Positions 1 through 7,758 of a stretch of DNA of 35,948 nucleotides are shown here, piece by piece. The stretch lies in the NCBI GenBank assembly GCA_026390735.1, contig JAPLFJ010000068.1, positions 1 through 35,948 on the forward strand. The letters run 5' to 3'. The notes below the pieces were generated by a model that was not told the origin of the DNA, did not search any database, and saw only the letters and a list, made by a program, of their open reading frames with translations. The DNA comes from Ignavibacteriota bacterium (lineage in GTDB: Bacteria > Bacteroidota > Ignavibacteria > Tepidaquicellales > Tepidaquicellaceae). Both the position numbers and the translations under genes were made by a program. Position 1 is the stretch's first letter; each line of letters starts with the position of its first letter.

Positions 1-90
1 AATGGAAGAAAAGATGAAAAACTTAAAGAAAGAGAATCAAAACTAATAGAAGCAAAAAAGGTAAGATATGAGGCTGCTAATGTTAGTTAA
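1..90 (+). CDS. 3' end of a gene cut by the window edge
   Basis: Reading frame 1 is open from the first base to a TAA at 88-90 and gives 29 residues rich in Lys and Glu (…DEKLKERESKL…), consistent with the end of a charged helical or coiled-coil protein. The start lies outside the window. It is in the same frame as the open frame at 133-1140, separated by stops at 88-90, 109-111 and 130-132. It may therefore be the remains of the N-terminal part of that decayed gene rather than a separate gene. No function can be assigned. Confidence 0.35.
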   Translation, partial: NGRKDEKLKERESKLIEAKKVRYEAANVS

Positions 91-132
91 TTATTACAAA
101 ATATCTTTTAGGAAAAGTCCAATTTCCGCTGA

Positions 133-1140
133 ACCAATACAGGTTCGTATCCATTAACAAACTGGGAAAGCTATCCGATTACTTCTGATCTATCAATAGA
201 TTCAATATTTAATCGAGGAAAAATTAATAATTATGGCCCTAGAAATTATACAGTCTTTATTTACAATAGCGAAGTATATGTAAGAGATAGCAGAAACAAT
301 GAAAGTGATTTTAGCATATCAAATGATGAATCATGGATTTACAAATTAGGATGTGGTTATATTAATGACAAAACTAAAGTTTTTAAAATAGAACAAGGAT
401 ATTTGATATACTGCAATCGTGGTGAATGGGTTGGGGAAATTGATTTTTTAGACTCAATTAGCAACACAAGGTATGAAATATCAAAATGTAATGTAGAAAA
501 CATAATTACAAATAAAGGAAAGATATATGCTGTTGTTTACAATATTGGATCCGAACCTCTTTTTGGAATGAAAGTTCTTGAAATATCTAATATAGATAAC
601 AAATGGAACGTTACTAATATTATAAACCATTCCAAACAGAAAGTCTTTATCAGAAACAATAAATATGTTACCGAAGACAACAAAGATGTACCCTCTTGGG
701 GTTTAGTCGTACAAGATTTTCATGATTCATTAAATTATTCAAAATTTGATTCCACATATAGTTATATAGTAGATTATCCTAAGAAATTATTTTTTGACTC
801 AAAGGATAATATGTTCGTTTTGACAACCAAATATCTGATTAAGAGAACTTCTGAATCAATTGCCGACACAATAGCAAATGAAAATACAAATTCGCAATTA
901 CTTTCAGAGTTTATGGCTTTTGATTCAAAAGACAATATGATTGTATTGAGAAAGGATGCCCTCATAAAAGTTAATGCTGATTTATCCTTTAATGTTTTAT
1001 CAAGCATCGACTTACTAAAGAATTCAAAAGAAATTACTTCGTTGGCAATAAAAGATGATATTGTTTATATAGGTTTGAAGAATTTTGTGTATAAATATGA
1101 TTTGAGAAATAATTCAGAAGCATTGTTGACGAAGTTTTAA
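133..1140 (+). pseudogene. 5'-truncated gene: C-terminal beta-rich domain of a TPR protein
   Basis: The frame is open from 133 (after a stop at 130-132) to TAA at 1140, but it has no ATG or GTG in its first 270 bases. The first usable start is a TTG at 403. The translation from about 150 onward resembles the C-terminal domain of the intact TPR protein at 1818-3335. Shared blocks include W-x-SY near the beginning, an EQGYL/NDGYL block, the (F/I)DSKDNMIV motif, and the end (IYxGLKNxVYKYDL, then NN). Homology starts well upstream of the TTG, so the TTG is unlikely to be a true start. The simplest reading is a paralogue that lost its signal peptide and TPR region through stops at 88, 109 and 130. 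The domain looks like a small beta-propeller or sensor fold, but that is inference. Confidence 0.6.
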
Positions 1141-1276
1141 ACCAAATATTTATAAAATTTAAAAATAAGGGATAAGTATGTTTGATTTCAACTTATGTCA
1201 AATAGTTTCTAAAAGCGTGTACAACGATACAATCGTCAAATAACATTTATATGTCATCAAATCTAACTAATAAAAT

Positions 1277-1738
1277 ATGAGAATAAGTATATTTATACTA
1301 ACAATTACGCTCGTGTTTCCCATAATTTCAGTATCGCAGACAAAAGATAATTTCTTTACTTATAAGACTATTAGAGAAAACGCTATTATAGTGTTTACTG
1401 AAATAATTGAAACAAACCCAAATGATGCCGATGCTTATTTTAATAGAGGGGTTATTTACGATTGGTTACAGGATTATACCAAAGCAGAATCAGATTTTTC
1501 AAAGCTCATTCAAATTAAACCAAAAGATGCATTTGCACATTACTGTTTAGGTGAGCTATATAGAAGGTCACACGAATATTCAAAGGCTCTAAATAGTTAT
1601 ACAAATGCGATAGAAATCAATCGGTTATTTGGGCCTGCATATTATGGACGTGAATATGTTTATAAAGAAATAAATTTAAACAATAAAAGTTACAAAGACT
1701 TTCAAATGGCAAAATCATTGGGTGTTACCGCGTATTAG
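1277..1738 (+). CDS. Secreted TPR-repeat protein, 153 aa
   Basis: It has an N-terminal signal peptide (about residues 1-20, hydrophobic core IFILTITLVFPIISVS, cleavage before Q). Two to three tetratricopeptide repeats follow: NPNDADAYFNRGVIYDWLQD, then KPKDAFAHYCLGELY, then a weaker third. TPRs are helical-hairpin scaffolds for protein-protein contacts, and export places this one in the periplasm or outside. The protein is short, with nothing beyond the TPRs, so it may be a scaffold fragment of the longer TPR protein that starts 79 nt downstream on the same strand. The ATG at 1277 is chosen because it gives the signal peptide directly. No partner can be named. Confidence 0.8.
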   Translation: MRISIFILTITLVFPIISVSQTKDNFFTYKTIRENAIIVFTEIIETNPNDADAYFNRGVIYDWLQDYTKAESDFSKLIQIKPKDAFAHYCLGELYRRSHEYSKALNSYTNAIEINRLFGPAYYGREYVYKEINLNNKSYKDFQMAKSLGVTAY

Positions 1739-1817
1739 ACACCTTGCGAGAAATAGCATTAAAAGTTTAATAAATTTAATAGCTATGTACACTGAATATT
1801 TTAAAAACTATTTATAT

Positions 1818-3335
1818 ATGAATAAATTAATATTGTGTGGATTAATAACTTTATCTTTAATTTCTATTGCATATACCCAAACTGCAAAAGAATATAATCA
1901 AAGAGGTGAGGATAAATATGAGGCAAGAATGTTTAAAGAGGCAATTGACCTATATAACAAAGCAATAGAAATTAATACAAATATTCCAGAAATATATTTT
2001 AACAGAGGCAATGCATATTTTTTCAATAAGGACTATACGAATGCAATATCAGACTATACTAAAGTACTTGATATAAATTCAAATTATGTTGCAGCATATT
2101 GTTGGAGAGGAAACTGTTATGTTATAGGTTTCCAAAAATATTCAAACGCAATAAAGGAATATAATAAAGCAATAGAAATAGACTCTAACAATACTTTAGC
2201 ATACAATAATCGTGGTCTAGTTTATTTTAACTTAAATAAATATTTAAATGCTCTTATGGATTATACGAAGCAAATAGAAATTAATAAAAATGATGTTGTG
2301 GCGTTATACAATAGAGGTTATATAAATGATTATTTAAAAAACTATTCAACGGCTATAGCTGATTATACAAGAGCATACTTACTTGACGGAAATTATTGGG
2401 CTGCAAAGGACAAAAGAAATATTGCCTATTCAAAATTAATTAATTCTACTAAAGAATTAAATAATAAAAGTATTATTGATATATGCCCTAATTACTATAT
2501 AGATGAGCCAGAAGCAATTAAAGGTTGGATAAGTTATTCAGTACCAACCGATATTGATACATTAGAGAATATGTTCGGTGTAATACTTGAGAAAATGACA
2601 ATTAGCAATAGCAAAGGTGAATTATCAATTATTGATAGAGAAGACCGCAAAGTGAACGAGTACTACCATTTATTATTAACATCTAACGAAATAATGGTAA
2701 CTTCAAAAGCGCCCCAAATAATAACAAAGGATACAATACCTTTTAATTTAAAAACATCCGCATACGCTTATTTTTCAAAATATATAGATAAATATACGGA
2801 GAAGACAGCAATTAAAGTTAATGATGGATATTTGTTTGCTTTTAATAATGGGGAATTTGGGAGTTGGTTATACTGGCTGGATTCAAATGGAATTGGCAGC
2901 TATGAAATAAAAAGCCCTGGATATCCTATTAGAATGTTTTATTATCGAAATAATAATATTTATGCTATGGCTGGTAATGAACATATGGTACCAGGACCAT
3001 ATAGTATATTAAAATTATTCAGACAAAATGGTGTTTGGGAGACAATGATTTGTTATGAAACTAATTGGTCTGATACTTATAATAATATTGATGTTAAGCC
3101 TAGATTATTCGCAATAGACTCTAAAGATAATATGATAGTAAATACTTCAAATAATTTAATTAGGGTAAATATAGATCATTCAGTCGATTCTTTGGGTAAT
3201 CAAATATTTTGGAATATGCATAAACAAGCAACTTCAATGGTAATTTTAGATGACATTATCTATGTAGGGTTGAAAAATTGTGTTTATAAGTATGATTTAG
3301 TAAATAATAAAGAAGGGATTTTAAGGAAATACTAA
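1818..3335 (+). CDS. Secreted TPR protein with C-terminal beta-rich domain, 505 aa
   Basis: The frame is open from 1722, but the ATG at 1818 gives a clean signal peptide (MNKLILCGLITLSLISIAYT, cleavage before Q), so 1818 is taken as the start. About five TPR units follow to residue ~190, each with the NxAYxNRGxxY pattern and a repeated 'YxKAIEIxxN' helix. The remaining ~290 residues form a second domain without recognisable catalytic motifs. It ends in a DSKDNMIV block and IYVGLKNCVYKYDL, and the same domain recurs in the broken gene at 133-1140. The tail looks like beta-propeller repeats. The likely role is a periplasmic or surface protein-interaction module; the specific function is unknown. 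Confidence 0.8.
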   Translation: MNKLILCGLITLSLISIAYTQTAKEYNQRGEDKYEARMFKEAIDLYNKAIEINTNIPEIYFNRGNAYFFNKDYTNAISDYTKVLDINSNYVAAYCWRGNCYVIGFQKYSNAIKEYNKAIEIDSNNTLAYNNRGLVYFNLNKYLNALMDYTKQIEINKNDVVALYNRGYINDYLKNYSTAIADYTRAYLLDGNYWAAKDKRNIAYSKLINSTKELNNKSIIDICPNYYIDEPEAIKGWISYSVPTDIDTLENMFGVILEKMTISNSKGELSIIDREDRKVNEYYHLLLTSNEIMVTSKAPQIITKDTIPFNLKTSAYAYFSKYIDKYTEKTAIKVNDGYLFAFNNGEFGSWLYWLDSNGIGSYEIKSPGYPIRMFYYRNNNIYAMAGNEHMVPGPYSILKLFRQNGVWETMICYETNWSDTYNNIDVKPRLFAIDSKDNMIVNTSNNLIRVNIDHSVDSLGNQIFWNMHKQATSMVILDDIIYVGLKNCVYKYDLVNNKEGILRKY

Positions 3336-3566
3336 AAGATATGCATAAAAATTATTATCCCACCAGCATATTACAGTAAAACATTTTCAAAAGTCCCACA
3401 GATATATAATACCATATAGATAGATAAAAGGGAGCGCGCGAGTATGGTATTTTGGAATAGACAACGCCCCCTTTTGTGATAAATTACCTTCGAGAAAACG
3501 TATGGTGGGATTTGTGAAGTGGTGTTATGGGGAAGGATAGAGATATAATAGCAAGTAAATCCCAAT

Positions 3567-3717
3567 AAAATACCATAAATACATAAGCACTACCATAATT
3601 AATTCGAGGAGCTATTTGTCCACTATTTTGACGCAAAACGGGGTAAAAAAAGGTTATCAAGATGAGAAAAAACCCAAAAACAGACTATAATCGCCATTTT
3701 TGAGGTTCCGAGATACT
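3567..3717 (+). repeat. Dispersed ~140-bp intergenic repeat, copy 1
   Basis: The segment from about 'ATACCATAAATACATAAG' to 'TTGAGGTTCCGAGATA' recurs at 5560-5690 and 11865-12015 in the same orientation. Shared blocks are the TACCATAATTAATTCGAGG region, GAGCTATTTGTCC, and CTATAATCGCCATTTTTGAG followed by GTTCCGAGAT. It carries no ORF. This copy sits just downstream of the Fic gene. The rest of the 3336-3772 gap shows no gene. Confidence 0.75.
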
Positions 3718-3772
3718 TTACCCTAAGCGGATAAAACCTATGTTTCGAGATGGTAAATTTATTCGAAGGTTT

Positions 3773-5326
3773 TTAATTAATTTTCTTTGCAATTGGTTTA
3801 CCTGATAATCCTGCTTTTACAAGGCGAGCTAAAAACTTAGTAAATGGTACAATATCATTTTCAGAACTCGCTTTTTCAAGAGTATCAATATATATTTTGC
3901 GATCTTCAACAGGAATAACTGTCCAAGGATATCCCCCTGAAGCAAGCATAGCATTCATAAGAAATCTACCTATTCGACCATTTCCATCAAAATACGGGTG
4001 GATATAAACAAAGATAAAATGGCCAAGTACTACACGAACCGATGCCTCTTTTTCATCTTTCAACAGTTCCAAAAAAACAGGTATTGCTTCTCTAACTGAT
4101 TGAGCAGTCATTGGAACGTGCAACGAGTTAAGAATAAAGACAGAACCATTTCTATAACCGGCGAGATCAGAGGATTTCAAAATACCAGCTGTTACAGAGG
4201 GACCAAACAACTGTCTATACCAATCCCCATGATCCTCGTCAACAACGGCTCCAGCGTTCATCCTTTTTAATATTTTTTCAATACTTAATTTAACAGATTG
4301 AAAAGCCTGCCAGTAACCTTTTGCTGCCATTGCATTTTTTTGATTTTTATCTTCTTCATTTTCATCAGGATTCCACGTTTCATTAGCAATACGGTTTATG
4401 AGTTCGGCTGTAACTTTATATCCTTCAATGGATAATGAGTGATATGCATCTGTAGTATAAGCATCTTGAACTTCATTTAAATAATTTTCAACATTCGCAG
4501 GTATTCCATTCTCTTTAGGGAAATGATTCAGAACTATTTCCCTCATTTCCTGCCACATTAATTTTATACGGATTACGTTAGGAGATATTTCTCTTTTGGG
4601 GAAATCATAAAGAAGTTTACTATTGAAGGGATCTACTTCTCTAATATTATATCCTGCCTCTTTCATTGTTTTCAAAATATCATTTGCAATACGGTCACGT
4701 CCAATATTTCTAAAAGCACCTATTAATCTTCCGGCGACAACACTCCGACCTTCTTTAAGAAGTAATGCGAGGATTTCCGATGCATCACTAATCATTGCTA
4801 ATGCAATTCTGGTTTCCTTCGAATTCTGTTCAAAATATTTTTCGCTACAATTAATTAAAGCAGAGGATAATGAACATAAACGAATCCCATTTTTATTCAC
4901 AATTTCTGCATTCTTAGGTAACTGTGATTTTGTATTTACTATTGATGTATTATATAATAAACGGGTTATAGTATTATTAGCTTTCGGAGATTTTACTAAC
5001 AGTTGCGTTGGGATGGAATAATTTCCACTGTGAAGAAACAGAGATTGTTCAGGAGAAATACACCAGTCGTTATCAAATCTTTCTTCTAAATATTTAGCAC
5101 AGAAGTTCCAAAACGACGAATACCAAATTGTACTTTCTCCTTTAGTTTCGGCAGGATTAACAATAATATACCACCCCATTATTACTTCCCTGATAAAACC
5201 ATTTTTTAAAAGCCGCTCTCTATGTACTCTAGATAATTCATGTGTATTTATAACACCGCTGTTTTTCCTTTGTAATTTATTTAATACTTTTAGTGACTCA
5301 GCAAGGTTTTCATTTGGCGTTGCCAT
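3773..5326 (-). CDS. Fic-family AMPylase with AbiEi-like N-terminal domain, 517 aa
   Basis: Fic enzymes transfer AMP (or related groups) from nucleotides to target hydroxyls. The catalytic loop is complete at residues 443-454 (HPYFDGNGRIGR): catalytic H443, D447 for metal, and the GNGR anion hole. An inhibitory helix motif S-x3-E-G (SLSIEG, about 297-302) lies before the Fic core, marking a class II, self-inhibited Fic protein. Residues ~1-240 are an extra domain. Its start (VINTHELSRVHRERLLKNGF… then GWYIIVNP) resembles the winged-helix N-terminus of AbiEi-type antitoxins, suggesting DNA-binding autoregulation. The gene stands alone on the minus strand between two direct repeat copies and next to a tRNA-Lys remnant, the setting of an accessory island. 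Spaced operator-like repeats lie upstream (5368-5424). The Fic call is secure; the AbiEi-like assignment is moderate. Confidence 0.92.
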   Translation of the reverse strand: MATPNENLAESLKVLNKLQRKNSGVINTHELSRVHRERLLKNGFIREVIMGWYIIVNPAETKGESTIWYSSFWNFCAKYLEERFDNDWCISPEQSLFLHSGNYSIPTQLLVKSPKANNTITRLLYNTSIVNTKSQLPKNAEIVNKNGIRLCSLSSALINCSEKYFEQNSKETRIALAMISDASEILALLLKEGRSVVAGRLIGAFRNIGRDRIANDILKTMKEAGYNIREVDPFNSKLLYDFPKREISPNVIRIKLMWQEMREIVLNHFPKENGIPANVENYLNEVQDAYTTDAYHSLSIEGYKVTAELINRIANETWNPDENEEDKNQKNAMAAKGYWQAFQSVKLSIEKILKRMNAGAVVDEDHGDWYRQLFGPSVTAGILKSSDLAGYRNGSVFILNSLHVPMTAQSVREAIPVFLELLKDEKEASVRVVLGHFIFVYIHPYFDGNGRIGRFLMNAMLASGGYPWTVIPVEDRKIYIDTLEKASSENDIVPFTKFLARLVKAGLSGKPIAKKIN

Positions 5327-5367
5327 TGTTCTATTACTTTATAATTTATTTTATTTTAAATACCTCT

Positions 5368-5424
5368 TATTTTGTTATAAACCTGTTCTATTATTTTGTG
5401 CTGTACTAATTCTATTATTTTGTG
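5368..5424 (-). promoter_or_regulatory. Three 24-bp-spaced iterated sites upstream of the Fic gene
   Basis: The octamer TATTTTGT occurs at 5368, 5392 and 5416, exactly 24 bp apart. In the last two copies it sits inside an identical 15-mer, TTCTATTATTTTGTG (5386-5400 and 5410-5424). The array starts about 40 bp upstream of the Fic ATG (5326). Its position fits an operator bound by the gene's own winged-helix-like N-terminus; this role is inference. Confidence 0.45.
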
Positions 5425-5559
5425 TAAAGTTAGCATAATATTGTGTGTTATGCAAATCAAATTGAACATTACAATTAACTATAAAACAATAGTTCAAACA
5501 TTTACTATGGGTTTCATATTCATATTTGGTGATAAAAGAAAAGGACATAATATAATATG

Positions 5560-5690
5560 GTATACCATAATTAATTCGAGGAGCTATTTGTCCGCTATTG
5601 CACCCGAAAAAGGGGCAATTTGGGGTAACTTTGGGAAGAAAAAACCTCAAAAACAGCCTATAATCGCCATTTTTGAGGTTCCGAGATAAT
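5560..5690 (+). repeat. Dispersed ~140-bp intergenic repeat, copy 2
   Basis: Same element as at 3567-3717 and 11865-12015. This copy contains a perfect 11-bp inverted repeat, AACCTCAAAAA at 5643-5653 and TTTTTGAGGTT at 5670-5680, able to form a hairpin with a 16-nt loop. Its right end abuts a tRNA-Lys fragment. Together with copy 1 it brackets the Fic gene in direct orientation. Confidence 0.75.
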
Positions 5691-5730
5691 TAAGAGTCAG
5701 CTGCTCTACCAACTGAGCTACGAATGCGAG
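5688..5730 (-). pseudogene. 5' half of a tRNA-Lys(CUU) gene, truncated
   Basis: The minus strand reads GTAGCTCAGTTGGTAGAGCA followed by GCTGACTCTTAAT: an intact D-arm and a CUCUUAA anticodon loop (anticodon CUU, Lys). The sequence then leaves the tRNA, and the 3' anticodon strand, T-arm and acceptor are missing. It is therefore not functional here. The break coincides with the right end of the dispersed repeat copy 2. Confidence 0.7.
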
Positions 5731-5778
5731 TCAATTTACGACAATTAATATTTAAATTCAATTCAGAAGGAGGGACAC

Positions 5779-5860
5779 AATTAAGAAATGGAAGTCAGCT
5801 GACCAAATAGCTACGAATGTGGGCAGCATTTCGACAATTAATATTTAAATTCAATTCAAT
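5779..5860 (-). pseudogene. Second, degenerate tandem copy of the tRNA-Lys fragment and its upstream DNA
   Basis: The block AATTAAG…GTCAGCTG…TAGCTACGAATG…CGACAATTAATATTTAAATT at 5779-5860 repeats the block beginning at 5688, offset by 91-93 bp. The flank CGACAATTAATATTTAAATT is identical in both units. The D-arm is eroded in this copy (ACCAAATAGCTAC in place of ACCAACTGAGCTAC). This is a tandem duplication of a tRNA 5' half with its upstream region. Confidence 0.65.
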
Positions 5861-5888
5861 GGAAGGCCAAATTGTGGAGACTTAAATA

Positions 5889-6374
5889 TTATTTAAAGTT
5901 ATACCCTACTCCTGCAAGCGAAATATACATATTCGACGGCAATTCAACACCGAGTCTGTACATCATCCCGGAATCATCCGGCTGATACCTGTACCCCAAT
6001 CTAAGTGCAGGGAAAAATACGTTAGTGTTTTCATCGGTGAGACTGATTCGCGGACCGCCACCAAGACCTACCTCAAATTTGTTTTTGTTATTTGTCATGT
6101 AATTTATTGTTACCGGAAATCCGATGCTTGTACCTTCAACCTTGTCCCCTATTACGTTCGTATTGTATAAACCGATGTTCACACCGGCCCTTACGCTGAA
6201 ATTATCGTTTAACATCCGTTCGTAATTCAGCCCCATTCCCAAAGCATACGCACTGCCTGTAAATATTATTCCTACATCGAGATATACTATGTTCCTGGGT
6301 TTTGATATATCCTGTGAATATACATTCATCGACAGAAATAATGATATTAATATTATAAGCTTTTTCATTTTCAT
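5889..6374 (-). CDS. Outer-membrane beta-barrel protein, 161 aa
   Basis: A signal peptide (MKMKKLIILISLFLSMNVYS, cleavage before Q) is followed by alternating amphipathic strands (LDVGIIFTGSAYALGMGLNYERML, FEVGLGGGPRISL, LRLGYRYQ) and a typical outer-membrane-type C-terminal strand ending in Phe-Lys (YISLAGVGYNFK). It is a paralogue of the gene directly upstream (6384-6878), 9 nt away, so the pair arose by tandem duplication and is probably co-transcribed. A small 8-strand barrel is the likely fold; no substrate or function can be read from it. Confidence 0.8.
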   Translation of the reverse strand: MKMKKLIILISLFLSMNVYSQDISKPRNIVYLDVGIIFTGSAYALGMGLNYERMLNDNFSVRAGVNIGLYNTNVIGDKVEGTSIGFPVTINYMTNNKNKFEVGLGGGPRISLTDENTNVFFPALRLGYRYQPDDSGMMYRLGVELPSNMYISLAGVGYNFK

Positions 6375-6383
6375 TAAATTATT

Positions 6384-6878
6384 TTATTTGAAATGATACC
6401 CTATACCTGCAAGTGAAATGTATAGGTTCGACGGGAACTCAACACCTGCCCTGTACATCATTCCGTCTTCATCCGTCTGATACCTGTATCCTACCCTCAC
6501 AACAGGGAAAAGTCTTAATTTCTTAGTGTCGAATCCGATATAAGGTCCGCCGCCTGCGCCAACTTCAAATTTATTCTTATTGTTTGTCATATAATTGAAA
6601 GAAACTGGAAACCCAATTCCGGAACCTCCAAAAGCATCACCGCTTTTTCCTGCCCCAAACATACCAATGTTTACTCCTGCCCTTATGCTTACATTATCGC
6701 TGAGCATTCTTTCGTAATTCAATCCGACACCTAATGCTCCCGTGCTTCCTGTGAAGAAAATCCCAAGATCAAGATATATAATGTTGTTAGCCTTTGAATT
6801 CACCTGCGAAAAAGAATTATCTGCACTTAAAGTAACGATAATTAATATTGCAAGAATCACTTTTAAAGTTAGTCTCAT
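6384..6878 (-). CDS. Outer-membrane beta-barrel protein, 164 aa (paralogue of next gene)
   Basis: The start at 6878 is chosen over the in-frame ATG at 6899 because AGGAG lies 4 nt upstream and the signal peptide (MRLTLKVILAILIIVTLSAD…FSQ) then begins directly. Strand patterns match the downstream paralogue nearly block for block: LDLGIFFTGSTGALGVGLNYERML, FEVGAGGGPYIGF, VRVGYRYQ, and a terminal YISLAGIGYHFK. Predicted small outer-membrane barrel. It lies at the distal end of a minus-strand cluster with the zinc-ribbon proteins. Confidence 0.8.
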   Translation of the reverse strand: MRLTLKVILAILIIVTLSADNSFSQVNSKANNIIYLDLGIFFTGSTGALGVGLNYERMLSDNVSIRAGVNIGMFGAGKSGDAFGGSGIGFPVSFNYMTNNKNKFEVGAGGGPYIGFDTKKLRLFPVVRVGYRYQTDEDGMMYRAGVEFPSNLYISLAGIGYHFK

Positions 6879-6919
6879 TTTACTCCTGTTTATAATCAAT
6901 TAATTAATGTTTGAACTTA

Positions 6920-7714
6920 TTATTTTCTTTTCTCTGCTGATTTTATTGTGGCAATATTCTTCTTCTCAATATTTGACAATAGATTATCAACATTATCCCG
7001 TTCCGCACGATACCAGCTTTGCTTACTAAAATATGATTTCAGATCATCTGTCTTAAAAATATACCCGTGTCTCGCAAATATTTCGTTCCTCATAATTTTA
7101 AGTTCTTCTTTACCGTAATAGACATTTAAATCACTTTCATCGAGGTATATTTTACTCCCTTCGGGATATTTACCGGGAAAACCGCCCGTTGTCTTTTCGG
7201 TTTCTGTCGAAGACTTGCTTACATCACTTTTGTCAATCTTCTTATTTTCCTGTGCTGTTTCCTTTTCCTTTACTGTCTCAGTAATATTCTGCCCTGTCTT
7301 AGTTTGTTGATTTTCTTTAGGGACCTCTTTTGTGATTTCCTTATCAACTTTAGTATTTATCTTTTCAACAGTATCGGAAGCCTTTTTCACGATGTATTTA
7401 TACGCAAAATAACCACCAACACTACCCAGTGCAAAAAGAACAAAAAGAATAATTAATACAATCGGAAGTATGCTTTTCTTCTTTGCAGGCTGCTGTTGAT
7501 AATACTGTGGCGGAGGCGGTTGATATTGCTGCTGTGGCGGAGACTGATAACTTTGCTGTACCTGGTGTAGTGGTGGTGTCTGAAAAGTTTGCTGAACAGG
7601 AGGTGTTTGAAAGACATCCTGCGATGTTTCATTTTTAGTTACAGGACTTCCACAGGACTGACAAAACAAATCATCCTGGCTTAGTCCATTGCCGCAATTA
7701 GTACAAAAGCTCAT
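6920..7714 (-). CDS. Zinc-ribbon, membrane-anchored YARHG-domain protein, 264 aa
   Basis: Residues 1-25 form a zinc ribbon (C4, C7, C18, C21). A Pro/Gln-rich linker (~35-76) and one transmembrane helix (~81-105, SILPIVLIILFVLFALGSVG) follow. Then comes a charged coiled-coil-like Lys/Glu/Thr stretch and a C-terminal YARHG-type domain with MRNEIFARHGYIF, the family hallmark with F in place of Y, and a following SWYRAE. With a cytoplasmic zinc ribbon, the YARHG domain would be periplasmic. YARHG is a small extracellular domain common in Bacteroidota and Firmicutes with no firm function. The gene follows a subtilase with the same N-terminal architecture by 44 nt, so a shared pathway is likely. 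Confidence 0.88.
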   Translation of the reverse strand: MSFCTNCGNGLSQDDLFCQSCGSPVTKNETSQDVFQTPPVQQTFQTPPLHQVQQSYQSPPQQQYQPPPPQYYQQQPAKKKSILPIVLIILFVLFALGSVGGYFAYKYIVKKASDTVEKINTKVDKEITKEVPKENQQTKTGQNITETVKEKETAQENKKIDKSDVSKSSTETEKTTGGFPGKYPEGSKIYLDESDLNVYYGKEELKIMRNEIFARHGYIFKTDDLKSYFSKQSWYRAERDNVDNLLSNIEKKNIATIKSAEKRK

Positions 7715-7758
7715 ATTATATAATTAGTTTAAATTTAATTTTTCAAAGAATGTTCAGT

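Noticed and set aside
1722-1817. Upstream in-frame start at 1722 for the long TPR protein
   Set aside because: It would overlap the previous gene and place 32 extra residues before a clear signal peptide beginning at 1818.
5375-5689. Opposing ORFs of 91 and 97 residues in the Fic upstream region
   Set aside because: They run through the operator-like boxes and the dispersed repeat, and the equivalent frames are broken in the other repeat copies.
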